Assembly: GCA_029931535.1 (NCBI GenBank)
Contig: JAQPZY010001432.1
Location: forward strand, 1,754,001-1,818,000
Source of the DNA: Margaritifera margaritifera
Lineage: Eukaryota; Mollusca; Bivalvia; Unionida; Margaritiferidae
DNA: 64,000 bases
Direction: 5' to 3'
Under the pieces are notes generated by a model that did not search any database, was not told the DNA's origin, and worked only from the letters and a program-made list of their open reading frames with translations. This document shows positions 34,616-48,936 of this stretch, in pieces. Each line of letters begins with the position of its first letter. The stretch's first letter is position 1. Position numbers and translations under genes: made by a program.

Positions 34616-35930
34616 TCAATAAACAATTGCTTATAAAATACCCTCCCTCAATCTAAAAGTAATAATGCGATAAAGCCCATTGTTATATGTGACATCTTGT
34701 TATGGTACAAATGTTTGCAAAGTTTCATAAAGATATTTCAATTGGTTCCAAAGATATTAACTGTCTTTAGTGTGACATAGAGATGGACAGACACCATGTT
34801 TTAAAAATAGGGAATAACTAAAAAATGCTTATCAGACAGAGCCCATTCTTTTACAAATCACATTATCTGAATACGATACAAGAACATACCATGTTTCATG
34901 AAGATACAAAAAACGGTTAAGGAGATATTAATTTGTATATAAAATTTTCAAACATGGGGATATAACTCTAAAAGCACTGAGAAGAGGAATCTTACACAAG
35001 ACACAATCTCGTGTCATGATATAAGTGTATACCAAGAATCATGAAGATATAAAAAAAAATGGTTTAGGAGATATTAACCAGAGAAGAGTGTGATGGATGA
35101 ATTGTGTCAATTTGTAATAAAACTCTAGAAGCACTAATCTGACAATGCAGAATCTTATATGGGACATTAATAATTGTTATAATCCAAAATGCTTAGCAAG
35201 TTTCATGAAGATATCTCAAATGGTTCAGGAAATATTAACTGGAGAAGAGTGTGATGGATGGATGGATGGATGGATGGATGGATGGACACAGTGTGTAAAA
35301 TAAAAATAGGGACAACTCCTAAACTGTGCATCAGGCAGATTCCATATTTTATATGACACAATGTCTTGTCATGATACAAAAGCATACCAAGTTTCAGTAT
35401 ATAGTCATGATACAAAAGCATACCAAGTTTCAGTATATAGTCATACAAAAGCATACCAAGTTTCAGTATATAGTCATGATACAAAAGCATACCAAGTTTC
35501 AGTATATAGTCATGATACAAAAGCATACCAAGTTTCAGTATATAGTCATGATACAAAAGCATACCAAGTTTCAGTATATAGTCATGATACAAAAGCATAC
35601 CAAGTTTCAGTATATAGTCATGATACAAAAGCATACCAAGTTTCAGTATATAGCAATGATACAAAAGCATACCAAGTTTCAGTATATAGTCATGATACAA
35701 AAGCATACCAAGTTTCAGTATATAGTCATGATACAAAAGCATACCAAGTTTCAGTATATAGTCATGATACAAAAGCATACCAAGTTTCAGTATATAGTCA
35801 TGATACAAAAGCATACCAAGTTTCAAGAAGATGTCTCAGAGGGTTCAGGAGATATTAAGTAAAGAAAAATGTGAGGGATGAGCGGACGGACAGACAAGCT
35901 GACTGCGGTATACCCCCCAAAACTTAGTTT
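34616..35930. repeat. Bivalve-type ~180-bp blocks (AAGTTTCATGAAGATAT family)
   Basis: About five blocks carry AACTCTAAAAGCACTGA-like, TGATACAA(A/G)TGTATACCAA-like, GTTTCATGAAGATAT and GAGATATTAACTGGAGAAG text followed by GATGGATGGATGG. GATG microsatellite at 35252-35285. The block starting near 35330 contains a 36-bp array. Confidence 0.8.
35369..35825. repeat. 36-bp tandem repeat, 12-13 copies
   Basis: The unit is GTCATGATACAAAAGCATAC followed by CAAGTTTCAGTATATA. Units are almost identical; one lacks GAT and one reads AGCAATGAT. It is an amplified segment of the surrounding dispersed repeat: the array ends by running straight into CCAAGTTTCAAGAAGATG. 36 is a multiple of 3, so long spurious frames exist on both strands. 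Confidence 0.98.
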
Positions 35931-37663
35931 GCTGGGGCTGGCGGTGGGTGTGGGTTGTGTGTTGTGTGGGAAGAATTAAAAAATTAAAGATTTAAAAACT
36001 CTAAGGTTTACAAGTTGAACTATGGTGTTTCCTCTTTATCGCTCCAGTCTTAATTTAATTTCAATAACTCATTCTTTGACATTATCTAACAGAAGATATA
36101 TGTGATTTCTCTATCCTCATTTTAATTCTGACATCATGAGGGTATTTTATGATGTTCTGCAAACAAAGTTCGTTGTGTTATTAGTTTTGGCCACACTAAA
36201 TCATACAAGTGAAGTTATATCTATGATTATTAAGAAAAGACAATATATTGAATCTGGTTCAATTTGAAATTGAACTTGCCTTTATGGGCAAGACTTAATT
36301 TTTCCACATAGTGTCTCAATTGCTCAACTGACGGTTACAAATCTGAAAAGTCTGTTAGTTTGTGTCAGAAATCTATCATACAGACTGAAAACAAACATGA
36401 ACACGATCAGATCTTGTTAGCTTTACCACAAAAGTCATACGAATGATTTATATGTACAAAACATTAAATGACTCACATTTGGTTCAAATTGTTCATAAAA
36501 CAAAATATTTTTCTCCACAGAAAATAAAGCATGAATGTAGTTTAATGCCTGGTTCCCAAATGAAAAACAAGATGGATTCCATCGGATAATGACAAACTGT
36601 CAATTCTTCAGCCTGGGCCATGACATGTGGCTCAAAAGTAAATCACCTAGATTTGATTGTTTTCATGCCTTATGTCAAACAGGCAAATAAAAATAGGAAT
36701 GGGGAGCAGAGGCAAATGTAAAAAATGACTGGGAAGGCCTATTTTATTGTTGCAAATCATCATAAAATTAGTCTTGAACTTCTATATCTGTTATAATAAA
36801 TACCTAAGAGATCTTGACTTGGTTTTAAGGCTAACTTACACATGACTCACAAGCATGCAATTGACAAAAAGAGCCCAAGTCATTTTGCTATATATTATTT
36901 AAGCCATTAGTTTTACTAACATGGTTAGCTGAATTTGTAGGTAAAGTACCCATTCTCATCATTTGGATTCTAAGACCCTAAAGGTTACAGTGAGGAAAAA
37001 AAAATTGAAAATAACAATTTGCTAAGATCTTATGTCTGACTTGAAATAGTTTATTGTAGATTGTTATTTAAAAAGAGAGCATTGTGTCTCTTGCTAACTT
37101 ACAAAGAAATAGAAGAAAATTACTTTTTTTCTGAGAGAAAGCTCTATAACATTTAATAAAAGGAATAATATACAAGGAATAATTTAAAACTAAAATAAAG
37201 TTTTGATTTTAAAAACATTTTTGATCCAAAAAAACAAAAACATTTCTAATGTATGAGGCATCCAATTTTGAAGAACAGAACTTCAATAATAAAAAACAAA
37301 CTTTTTCTCTCATTTGAAAAGCAAAAGATGCAGTTCAGATTGATTGTGATATATATACAAAATAACACCACTAGTAATTTACATACCATTAGTGAGAAGC
37401 AAAAACAGATATGCCAGGCTTAATTTCTCAGGTTCTGATTGATTTTTGATGTCTAAGTCTGTCTATATCACTCTTCAGCATTTCAATGATGACCATTATG
37501 CAAATGAAATAAGTGTCCATTTCTTTGATGCTCATCCATTTCTGGGGCATTATTGGGTTATGCCATAAACTCTTTGGCCCATTTCAAAATGCTACCATAC
37601 ACATCTCAATATAAAGTACTTCTGATAAAAGAATCCTATAAAGAAAGTATAATTAAACAAGAG
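35931..37663. other. Non-coding, nothing recognised
   Basis: About 1.7 kb of AT-rich sequence with no supported feature. Confidence 0.5.
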
Positions 37664-37882
37664 TACCATATACACTCGTGTATATCTCAGTCCAAATGCA
37701 AACAATATAGATCCTGATCTGCTGTCGCATAATGCATCGGCAGATCAGGGTCTATGTTGTTTGTTCTACTGATTAGTCCCTACAAACTGCATAGACCCAG
37801 ATCTGCTGGCACATTATGCGATGGCAGATCTGGGTCTATGCAGTTTGCAGTTGGTATTGGCTTATACACGAGTAATATGGTA
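37664..37882 (+). mobile_element. Double-hairpin element, copy 15 (near-consensus)
   Basis: A precedes B. The left end is TACCATATACACTCG and the right end CACGAGTAATATGGTA. Both hairpins are full length with very few mismatches; the spacer is TTCTACTGATTAGTCCCTA. Confidence 0.95.
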
Positions 37883-37984
37883 CATTATATGTCTGCCCTG
37901 TGTTTTTGTGTTTAATAGTCCTCTATGCTGGAACTAGTAGGGCATGGTTGACTCTGGCAATTATTGATAAATGGGTCTGAATGA

Positions 37985-38935
37985 CCTGGATCTTTTGGTC
38001 AAGGTACACAGTCTGGAAGTACACTTACTGTTCAGAAACCAATATTTCTTATTACACTCACCATGACCGTGATTTCTGACCTTTAAACCTCCAAATCTAT
38101 AGGTTTCTTTATTTCTACAAGTGCAATCCATCCACCAAGTTTAGTCAAGGAACTTACTCTAGACAAAAGGTTATCCTGCAAAACCTTCTTTTCTTTGTGC
38201 CAGAATGACCTTGACCTTTGAAAGTTATTATGCCAAACCATGTTTCTTCTTCAGTTAGTGACCTTTGACCTTTTGATCCCAAAATCAATTGGCTTCTCTC
38301 TTACTCAAGATGCAAGTCATCAACAAACTCTGGTGAAGGTACATGGTCAAGACAGAATTTGTTTAGCAGAAACCATTTTTCTTTAGTCACAGTGACCTTG
38401 ATCTCTGAACTTTTGACCCCCAAATTAATAGCCTTGTTCCTTACCCAAAGTGCAAGCTATCCACAAAGTTCGGTCCAGGTCTGTGACATAGAATGAATAT
38501 TATTGTGCAGAAACTATGTTTTTCCCTGTCAGTGACCTTGACCTTTTACTTTTTGACCCTAAATTTGACAGACTTTTTCCTTACCACAAGTGCAGCTATC
38601 CACAAAGTTTGGCCCAGCTCTGTGATGTAGAACTAATGTTATTGTGTGGAAACTATTTATTATTCTTTCAGTCAGTGAGCTATACCTTTGACCTATTGAC
38701 CCCCAAATCAACAGGCTTTTCCCTTACCCCTAGTGCAAGCTATCCACGAAGTCTGGTCCAGGTCTGTGATATAAAAATTAATATTATTGTGTGGAAGCCA
38801 TTTTCTTCTTTAACACAATGACCTTGACATTTTATCTTTTGACCCCAAAATTGATTGGCTTATTTTTTACCTGAAGTGCAAGTTATCCACAAGGTTTGGT
38901 GAAGTTATGTGCTTTAGAACTAAAATTATCATGCA
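37985..38935. repeat. Diverged ~120-bp blocks with GACCTTGACCTTTGACC
   Basis: Six or seven blocks are anchored by GACCTTGAC/CTTTTGACCCC (38211, 38258, 38394, 38527, 38690, 38820) and GTGCAAGCTATCCACAAAGT. No gene. This style is, from memory, a common bivalve repeat. Confidence 0.75.
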
Positions 38936-40135
38936 GAAAATTGAAAGTTAACAGTCATACAAAATTACACTTTGAATCTAGTTTCCTGGAATTAAGGTAG
39001 CTTGGAAATGGAGTTAAATTCTAGCTGCATGAAATAAATTCTAGGAAGTAGCTAAGCAAAATGCACTCAAAATTAGAAAGGTGTTTATTAATTGTATATG
39101 TAATTAGAAAGGTGTTTATTAATTGTATATGTAAGGCTATATGAAAAATGAATTCCTCTATAGACAATAGTGTTCTGTAACTCCTTAGGCAAGCCTGTTG
39201 AATTAGATTGGAATTACACAGTAAACATCCATAAATTTGATCAGTATCTTAGAAAAGATTTATTTCTAACCTACAGTTATTCACTTTGGCTGATAATTCC
39301 AATAGCCATGAAGGTGATGTATTTTAACTTGATCTGTCAAGGGACCAAAAGATAATGGGGCCAATTTCCTCACTCCCTGAGATTAAAACAATTGCATTTT
39401 TATTCAGGCACTACCCTGGGAATGACAAAATTATTCTAATGTCCACCATATGTGTCATATCAGTAGAAGAGACTTAACCTTATTGTCTTTTCTTATTATT
39501 CCTTCACTGTACATGATTCAGGAGATAAGGATAAATTACCCATGAGAGTTTCTAATGTGTTTTAGGACTCAATTGCACATCCTACTCTTACAAAATCAAT
39601 ATTCTAAGCTATGTTATCATGCATCTAATGTAAATACAATTTGGAGAGTAAATTTCTCAATGTCAGACTGTTGAATGTTAACCATATTATTTTGACTTGG
39701 TAATTTTTCATTTGTTCAACGGTTGGTGTTGGAAATAGATACTGTCTTACCTTCAAGTGTCAATTTTGCACCTATGATTCTTTTCCAGAGTAAAATATGC
39801 TACATTTAGAAACCTATGAATATGTTGCAGAATCTAAATTTCTTGGCGAGTTATTCGTATATAATCACATTTTCAAAGATAATGTTAAAAAAACGACATT
39901 TGAGTGGCACTGTATTGGATTTGTGGTTTACTTTGATCCATCACTGCAACAAGATAGCTTCACTTTTCACTTAAATAATCACAATTTCCTGAAAACATGC
40001 AGTAACATTTCTACACTGTGGTTAAGAGACCACTTAAAGGATGCTCCCAAAGTGTCCTCTTAAGAGAGGTGTTCTTTTAGCTGAAAGATAGAAAGAAACA
40101 CCTATTTCTCTACATGCATGTATATACTTTTATTG

Positions 40136-40136
<1 letters not shown>
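38936..40136. other. Non-coding, with one small duplication
   Basis: AATTAGAAAGGTGTTTATTA followed by ATTGTATATGTA occurs twice in tandem at 39069-39133. An 88-codon plus-strand frame (39797-40063) has no recognised domain, and its last third overlaps text like AGAGACCACTTAAAGGATGC that resembles the TACAGTCAAACC repeat family. Confidence 0.5.

Positions 40137-40210
<74 letters not shown>
40137..40210. repeat. TA microsatellite
   Basis: About 36 TA dinucleotides. Confidence 0.98.
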
Positions 40211-40216
<6 letters not shown>

Positions 40217-41929
40217 CAACATACATCCATAAATATATACACACATATTTATCAATAAGTGAATAAGTTTAAGCTAAAATTGTCGCATGAATAAAAAAAT
40301 GTATTGCATATTTTTAGTTTGGTAAAATACATAAAATGTATGCAATTTTAAAAATATTACACATAAATATTTGATACATTTCAAGTTCTAAGTTTAGCTG
40401 GCATAATTCTGATAAGATGCATAAAAAACTTGCATTCTCTCTTCTAATGTCAAAACTTTGTGCACTTTATTTCATTTATCAGCTGACTGTGTTTTGTCTA
40501 TGTATACAGGCAAACTGGTGTTTAAGTACTGGCAGTAGTCATGAAACAAGAACAACAAAACATTTTCTTAATGCAAGACTTAGTGATGTTGTTGTATGAA
40601 AATTGCAGTCATTGTTGAGAGGTGGACACTTAAAAAATTAAATGGCTCAGGGGGCACTGGGAATGGTTGCTTAATGCTGGGGATGAAGGTGGGGGGAGTG
40701 TGGTGGGAATTCACAGAGGTGGTCATAAGGAGTTTTGGACTGTACTTGTCAAGTCTTTATAGTGAAATAAAGATAAAATCTCTTTTGTCATTATCCAGTG
40801 TTTGAGTGTTTGAGAAACATTTGAAAGAATAACTATCAAAAAGAGCAAATCATCTGTTAAGCAACTATTTTGCTTTTTGACATTTTTTTTCTCCCAAGTG
40901 ATAACTGAGCAATTTATGATTAATTTGTTAAGCAAATTCTCTGTAAAAAAAAAAAAAAAAAAAAAAAAAATACTGGTGTCTTGAAACCCAAAATTGATTT
41001 CTTTCAAATGCCTCTTAACTCTAAAGGTTTTAACTATAGTTTGATTATTCCATGGTAGGGGAAAATTCTGTTAAAGTTTGGTGATTGTTTTAAATAAAAA
41101 AAACATTGCACTTAATGACACATGGCACTCAGCTGTCACTAATATTGTTCTTAATCTGTCTACAGGCCTCATATACAATAATACTTTGACTGAAAATATA
41201 GTATTTATAAAAGATTATACAAAAGGCAAGAGTATGATATATACAGTGTATCTATCATTCTACTGATTTCTTACACTCTTTACAACCATTGCTTGAATAG
41301 GAAAAGAAATATGTTTATTTTTCCAATGAAAATTCTACTTAGATGTTCTGATACTTGTCCAATAAAAAAATAAAAAACTTGAATTTGTTGGCATGTAAAG
41401 CTGTTAGACTAAAAAGGTTTTCACATTTTGCCCCGCTCCCCCCCCCCCCCCAGTGAGTTGAAACTTATATTCAAAACATCTCTTGATCTAATGAAAACCA
41501 CATCATTTGAATATCCCTTATTGAATCTAAAATTCCAAGTCTAAACCTTAAAATACTCATTCATGAAACATATTTTAGAAAACAATACTTATTGGTACAA
41601 TTGAATCAGAAACACTACATTTCATTTTAATAGCAATAGTATTCCATTGTACTGTGGCAACAAGTGTTGTTTCTCCCATATGATCAGTACTAGAACAGCA
41701 ACATGTGATTCAGTTCCAGACCAACTGTTTTTTTGCCCTGAGAAACTCTTCAGGGACCACCTTCCCATTACCAAAACCTCCTAGACATTAAATACCCATT
41801 AAACTAATCAAAGCAGGTGGTTTAAGTTAAATACATATCTCTAGAGAAATCTTCCATAATCTCATAAGGAATATATGAATAAGCTGTACAAAGTTTTAAA
41901 ACAAATCAATGTCTTCTCTTTGGGTTGTG
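40211..41929. other. Non-coding; homopolymer runs only
   Basis: A run of about 25 A lies at 40946-40970 and a run of C at 41442-41452. No gene or element recognised. Confidence 0.5.
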
Positions 41930-42118
41930 TACAGTCAAACCTGTTTTGTGCAACCACCTCCGGGAAGTGAGAAAATTCACTTCTAACGACAGAAGATGCT
42001 TAATAGAGACTCATTACTATCATAATTAAGCTCATAGTTGAGCTCACCTTGAAAAAAGTGACTGTTTACAATAGGTGATTGCTTAATACAGGTGATATTT
42101 ATAGTATGTTAGATTGTA
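41930..42118. mobile_element. TACAGTCAAACCTG inverted-repeat element
   Basis: The left end is TACAGTCAAACCTGTTTTG, then TGCAACCACC. The right end, reverse complemented, reads TACAATCTAACATACT, then AGCAATCACC. The centre has TTAAGCTCATAGTTGAGCT, partly self-complementary. Non-coding, 189 bp. Related to the fragment at 22393. Confidence 0.65.
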
Positions 42119-44458
42119 CTTACAAATTTCACCTGCAGTTTAAAAAAAAAGTATTTCCTGAATGAGATTTGTCAACTCATACCTATGTAAATTTTGAATA
42201 TTGTTTACCCCGACTACCTAACAATCAACCAATCATTGACTCTAAATTTAGAACTTCAAATCATTATTTACCAATAGACATAGGAAGATGGATGAACAGC
42301 CCTTGAGAGGAAAGATTGTGTACTGACTGTATGTAATGGAAATGATCTAGGTGATGAGTTTCACAATATATTTATTTATCTGCCGTTACTTCAAAGAGCA
42401 AAGATAAATATTTTAAGATGACAATACTATAGCAGATCATATGTTTTAAAATTTCAGTGCTTTGTTTAATTCCCAGAAACTGAACTCATGAATCCATGAA
42501 AATGTATGATAGTTATTATTTGTAAAATTCAATTCTATAGCATATAGCTCTACCTTTTAATTCATTGGTCGAAAAATATGTACTGAGTGAAAAATATTTA
42601 ATATTAATTAGTATGAAGTTCAAGTTATACAACAATATATGATTTGTATTTCTTACTTTATGGTATTATAGTTACTTTACACACTGAACAGAATTGTATT
42701 TACATAACTTTTGCTAGCTGCATGTTTATCTACTAATTATATATTTTTTTGTATGCCTCATCTGTCACAAGGTCATGTGAGTGGAATAAAGATTGTATTG
42801 TATCTTGTGGCAAAACACCTTTTAGCATTATGTTTTTCAAAAAAACATCTGAAATTATTTCTTAGGGATTTAATTTGAACTTTTTGTCCTGAGATGACTC
42901 ATTTTTGTAAAACTGTTTTAAACTATCTTTTCTAAAAGTCATAAATCTTGATAAAGAATGGAGGAAAAAAGGACGGAAATGAATAATTAAGAATTACATT
43001 TCAAGTGATATTTCTAAAGTGGTGCTTCATTATAAAATAATGGAATTATAGCAAGAAATTTGAAAATGAATCCCCTAAACTATTGTAATTCATTGATTTT
43101 AAGACAAAAATTCCTGTCAACTGCTCTAAAACTTCCAAATTTATTCATTTCCATAAAACACAATCTGCACTCTGACACTGGGCTATCAAGTTGCAATGCA
43201 AGATAAACAGCTGATAATTTGGACAAGGAAACGGCATGATATTAAGATATTCAGAAAAGAAGAAAAAATTCAGGAATAAAAAATAAAAATTACCAAAACT
43301 TGTTGAATAATGAGGAATGAAGGAATTTCAAATGTGGAAAAATGAGTCAGACAACATTTTTTCTATTTCATTCTTATCAAATCTGAAAAAATGGCAAGCT
43401 ATTTATCAGAGTCTGTGTCAAGAAAATTTGGGGAGTACTTTCAAAATGTTCTCTCTTTTATTAAATCAAGATTGATTCAATACCAACCTGTCACAGTTAA
43501 TAAATAAGGGCAATTCTGCATAAAAATTGTTCAATTTGTATCTATTTTCTTATCGCAGACCATAATTGTCTCATCCCACTCAGGAAATAATGCAACAGTT
43601 TCTTGAAGAAGTCATCCATTTAGGCAACAATTGGTAATATCTATGCTGCCAACAGAAAACTGTCTAAGCTAGGAGAAATTCTTTTACAGCTATTAACCCT
43701 TTTTGGTGTTTGGGGCACTAACAAATTTGTCTCATAGTTTCACTGTCATTTAGTACATTAACTGTAATCTTAGTCTTTGAAAATTGTTGAGACTTGCTAA
43801 AAAAAATCTTGACTCTAATTCATTGAGACTTCATTTTTAGTTCTTTACACACCAAGTGCAAGTGTGACCCTTAATCTTAGAGCTTTTTCTCTTTTGAGAC
43901 TGTTATTACCAATCAATAGTATGGATAAGGTTAAAGTATAAGAATCCAATAGTCAATAATTTCTGAAGTGTTCAGTTATTTAAGTGCAAGTGGAGGGAGA
44001 AGATAAATTTCCATTTGTCTTTGTCAGAGAAGGCTAAATTCAATGTAACCAATATCCAGGCACAGATGAAACTGTTGATCAGATAAAAGCATTTATGTAT
44101 TTTCTATCCCATGGCCTCAATTTAATCCTAAATGTCTTTAAGAAGGTGGTTTTGTCTCTTTACTACCACACAAACCTATCTACATATCATTATTGTCTGT
44201 CTGTCACTTTGAAAATTCAGAGATGTTTCATGAAAACCCAGACTAATATATTGGCCAATTCGAGTAGTACCGTTACTTTTAGAAATTCTGGCATATGAGA
44301 AATTTATTTGCATTTACAAGTGAAAAACTGAAAAGAAGAATTCTCAGATAAGACTATCCTTGTCATTTTCAAAACATTAATGGCTTTTTAAATTCTTAGC
44401 TTTTATTAAGATTTATTTTCTTTGGGTTGACGATAAATGGAAACGGATACTGAGAAGT
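42119..44458. other. Long stretch with nothing recognised
   Basis: About 2.3 kb of AT-rich, low-repeat sequence. It is one of the cleanest stretches in the window. I see no exon with credible splice sites. Confidence 0.5.
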
Positions 44459-44643
44459 TTTGTTTGGTGTTTTATGTTACAGCAACACAGGTAGGTTATT
44501 CAGTGCCAAGGCAACTGGAGTAATGTGCCTTGCCCAAGGGAGACACCATGATAGCCGCAACTAGGTTGATCCGATAGTAGCATTCAAACTCGCACCCTTT
44601 CAGTCATAAGTCCGGCACACTTACCATTAGGCCACCGTGGAGA
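44459..44643 (-). mobile_element. tRNA-derived SINE
   Basis: Minus strand: CTCCACGGTGGCCTAATGGT (A box TGGCCTAATGG), then GGGTGCGAGTTTGAATGC (B-box-like), body with GGCAAGGCACATTACTCC, and 3' end ACATAAAACACCAAACAAAA. Same family as 18440-18631. Confidence 0.88.
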
Positions 44644-44752
44644 AGAGTATGGAAGATTAAATAGCATTTTATCAATTAATCAATACAAGGATGAAACTGG
44701 CAACCTGTTTGTAAATGAACTTGACAACCTGCAACAAGTTTCTCAGTACAAA

Positions 44753-44947
44753 TACAGTACACCCTGGCTATAAGGCCCTTCATTATAACATGGTTTGTGT
44801 TTATAAGGTGGGTATGGTCATGGATTCCACTCCATTATTCAGTAGTAAAAATTCTATAGATCATTTACTTCATTATAGGGTGGTCTCATTATAACGCGGT
44901 ATACTCCATGGTGCCCATGGACAGTGTTATAATGATGGAGTACTGTG
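44753..44947 (+). mobile_element. TACAGT element, single-unit copy
   Basis: The left end is TACAGTACACCCTGGC. The right end, reverse complemented, is ACACAGTACTCCATCATTAT. It has two CATTATAAC hairpin regions and GGTATGGTCATGGATTCCAC between them. This is the unexpanded counterpart of the element at 23752-24158. Confidence 0.85.
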
Positions 44948-45021
44948 TCAACAGACTTTCAAATTAGGAAACAAGGTATGTGCTCCTCTATGTCAAAATC
45001 AGAGCACATATATGTAGTTCC

Positions 45022-45200
45022 CAGTGCTGGATTATCCAACAGGCAGAATAGGAACGTGCTTAGGGCACCAGCAGAGCAGGGGCACCAAAAAAATGAGAAA
45101 TTACATTTTTTATTTTTATTTTTTTGAATTACATGGGGGGGGGGGGGGCATCATAATCTTTTCAGTGCTTAGGGCCTCTAAAGGTCTTAATCCGGCCCTG
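45022..45200. mobile_element. hAT-like short element with perfect 8-bp target duplication
   Basis: Ends CAGTGCTGGATTATCC and (reverse complement of the right end) CAGGGCCGGATTAAGACC. It is flanked by GTAGTTCC at 45014-45021 and again at 45201-45208, an exact 8-bp duplication. The inside carries GTGCTTAGGGCACCAGCAG, matched by CAGTGCTTAGGGCCTC near the other end, and a run of G. The perfect target duplication suggests a relatively recent insertion. Confidence 0.95.
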
Positions 45201-45208
45201 GTAGTTCC

Positions 45209-46392
<1,184 letters not shown>

Positions 46393-46565
46393 ACTAAGAC
46401 TAAGACTTGGGTTTAAAATTTGATTGCCCTTTTTTTGAGCTGAAACTATTTTGAAAGAGATGCAAAAAGCCCTGATCATAGGTCATTAACATACCAACAG
46501 AGTAAGTATTTGTTAGTACTAATATTAGAACACTAAATACAAGAACTGATGTGCTTTTCATGACT

Positions 46566-46712
46566 GACAGCATAAAGAAACTTTAAGACAAGTGAATTCA
46601 AACATTCTTTAAACATCCTACAATAGCTGGCAAAAATTGGGCAACATTTCACTAATATATTACACAATGATTTAAAGCAGTATTCAAACAATTCAAAATT
46701 CTCTGTATGGCT
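46566..46712 (+). repeat. Left flank of the 61-bp array, duplicated at 49.5 kb
   Basis: TTTAAACATCCTACAATAGC, TTACACAATGATTTAAAGCA and CTATGGC-like text match 49520-49640 (TTTAAACATCCTACAGCAAT; TTACACAATGATTTAAACCA). This marks the two loci as paralogous. Confidence 0.85.
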
Positions 46713-47975
46713 TATGGGATTTATGACACCTGTACGGTAAAGATACCAGCCTGGTTACTGAGTATATGGTAAATGGGGTTTATAATGCCTGCATACAGTA
46801 AAGATACCAGCTTGGTTACTGAGTATATGGTATATGGGGTTTATAATGCCTGCATACAGTAAAGATACCAGCTTGGTTACTGAGTATATGGTAAATGGGG
46901 TTTATAATGTCTGCATACAGTAAAGATACCAGCTTGGTTACTGAGGATATGGTAAATGGGGTTTATTATGCCTGCATACAGTAAAGATACCAGCTTGGTT
47001 ACTGAGGATATGGTAAATGGGGTTTATAATGCCTGCATACAGTAAAGATACCAGCTTGGTTACTGAGTATATGGTATATGGGGTTTATAATGTCTGCATA
47101 CAGTAAAGATACCAGCTTGGTTACTGAGGATATGGTAAATGGGGTTTATTATGCCTGCATACAGTAAAGATACCAGCTTGGTTACTGAGGATATGGTAAA
47201 TGGGGTTTATTATGCCTGCATACAGTAAAGATACCAGCTTGGTTACTGAGTATATGGTATATGGGGTTTATAATGTCTGCATACAGTAAAGATACCAGCT
47301 TGGTTACTGAGTATATGGTAAATGGGGTTTATAATGTCTGCATACAGTAAAGATACCAGCTTGGTTACTGAGGATATGGTAAATGGGGTTTATTATGCCT
47401 GCATACAGTAAAGATACCAGCTTGGTTACTGAGTATATGGTATATGGGGTTTATAATGCCTGCATACAGTAAAGATACCAGCTTGGTTATTGAGTATATG
47501 GTAAACGGGATTTATAATGTCTGCATACGGTAAAGATACCAGCTTGGTTACTCAGGATATGGTATATGGGGTTTATAATGCCTGCATACAGTAAAGATAC
47601 CAGCTTGGTTACTGAGTATATGGTATATGGGGTTTATAATGTCTGCATACAGTAAAGATACCAGCTTGGTTACTGAGGATATGGTATATGGGGTTTATAA
47701 TGCCTGCATACAGTAAAGATACCAGCTTGGGGTTTATAATGTCTGCATACAGTAAAGATAACAGCTTGGTTACTGAGGATATGGTATATGGGGTTTATAA
47801 TGTCTGCATACAGTAAAGATACCAGCTTGGTTACTGAGGATATGGTATATGGGGTTTATAATGCCTGCATACAGTAAAGATAACAGCTTGGTTACTGAGT
47901 ATATGGTATATGCCGGTAGGATTTATAATGCCTGTGCAGTAAAGATATCAACTTGGTTACTGAGGATAAGGTATA
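46713..47975. repeat. 61-bp satellite, about 21 copies
   Basis: The unit carries GTTTATAATGCCTGCATACA, GTAAAGATACCAGCTTGGTT and ACTGAGTATATGGTAAATGG. Variants (GCC/GTC, GAG(T/G)ATAT, GTA(A/T)ATGG, TTTAT(A/T)ATG) occur in mixed combinations, as expected from repeated unequal exchange. One unit at about 47730 is shortened to CAGCTTGGGGTTTATAATG. First and last units are the most diverged. Confidence 0.98.
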
Positions 47976-48936
47976 TGATTTTTAGAACATATAGATATTG
48001 CAATACTGCTAATAATGTAATGTATCATGATGGACCATATATCTAAACTAATATTTTAATAATGCTTCATATCCAAACATATTATACCATATGTACCATT
48101 TATGATTTGAAGTGTAACAGACAATCTATGTACATGTACAAGTATATGTTAAACAAAGTAGGTTCTGATTTAAACTGTTGCATCAGATAAACATAAGAAG
48201 TGAACAGTCATATAGATAGATAAATCTTATCTAACAGTTATGAAATTAATATAAAATGTCAATATTTATTTTCTGATAAATAATTACTCTACTACAAAGT
48301 AGTAAATGTGCCTTAATTTTGAACCTGTTTTGTATCACACATAAAAGACCTAATTTTTCTTGTCACAGTATTTTTGTAAACTCTATAAATCATTCCATAC
48401 TTAATCAGACAAGCATGACACAGTTTTCAAGCATCTGTAATTTATAATAGCTAAAATGATTACAGCATATTGTAATATGACTATGGATACAAAAATTTGC
48501 CAAGTATTTGACGCAGGTACCTAATCAAGTTTTTGCTGAAATTTAGAAGTAAATCAAAAGTTTTATTTTTAGGCTGACTGAACAAATAGTGTTGTAATAT
48601 TAGCCATTGACATTCTATTTTTACAGCAAATGAAAAGGCCTCGATAATAGATGCTTCCTGTCAAATTTTATGAAGTCAGTTCACTGGTTGTTTGTTTTGT
48701 TTCTTTGTACAAATAATAGCCATTTTTATTGACATTTGCGGGAATGACAAAAAGAGATAGATGAAACACATAATAAGGAAAAATGAACAAGGGCTATGTC
48801 ATAAGTTTGAATTGTCTTTAAAAACTTCATCTGAAAATGGATTTTGTTTAGTATTCTCTTAAGACTTGTGATTGCAAAACTGTACCACACATTTACCAGG
48901 CAAAAATACAGCTCTAGTTTCTCTTCTGGCTCTTGG
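47976..48936. other. Non-coding; right flank of the satellite
   Basis: 47950-48020 (GATTTTTAGAACATATAGAT...AATACTGCTAATAATGTA) matches 49695-49750, the paralogous locus. The remainder shows nothing recognised. Confidence 0.6.

Noticed and set aside
35369..35825. CRISPR-like regular array
   Set aside because: There are no variable spacers; whole 36-bp units repeat, in a eukaryotic setting.
35203..35862. Open frames of up to ~207 codons on both strands
   Set aside because: They are produced by the 36-bp period (a multiple of 3) of the tandem array; the peptide is the same 12 residues repeated in every frame.
36560..36640. Minus-strand open segment starting MAQAEELTV
   Set aside because: No donor site at a suitable place and no family match.
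39797..40063. 88-codon plus-strand frame
   Set aside because: No domain recognised, and its end overlaps repeat-like text (AGAGACCACTTAAAGGATGC).
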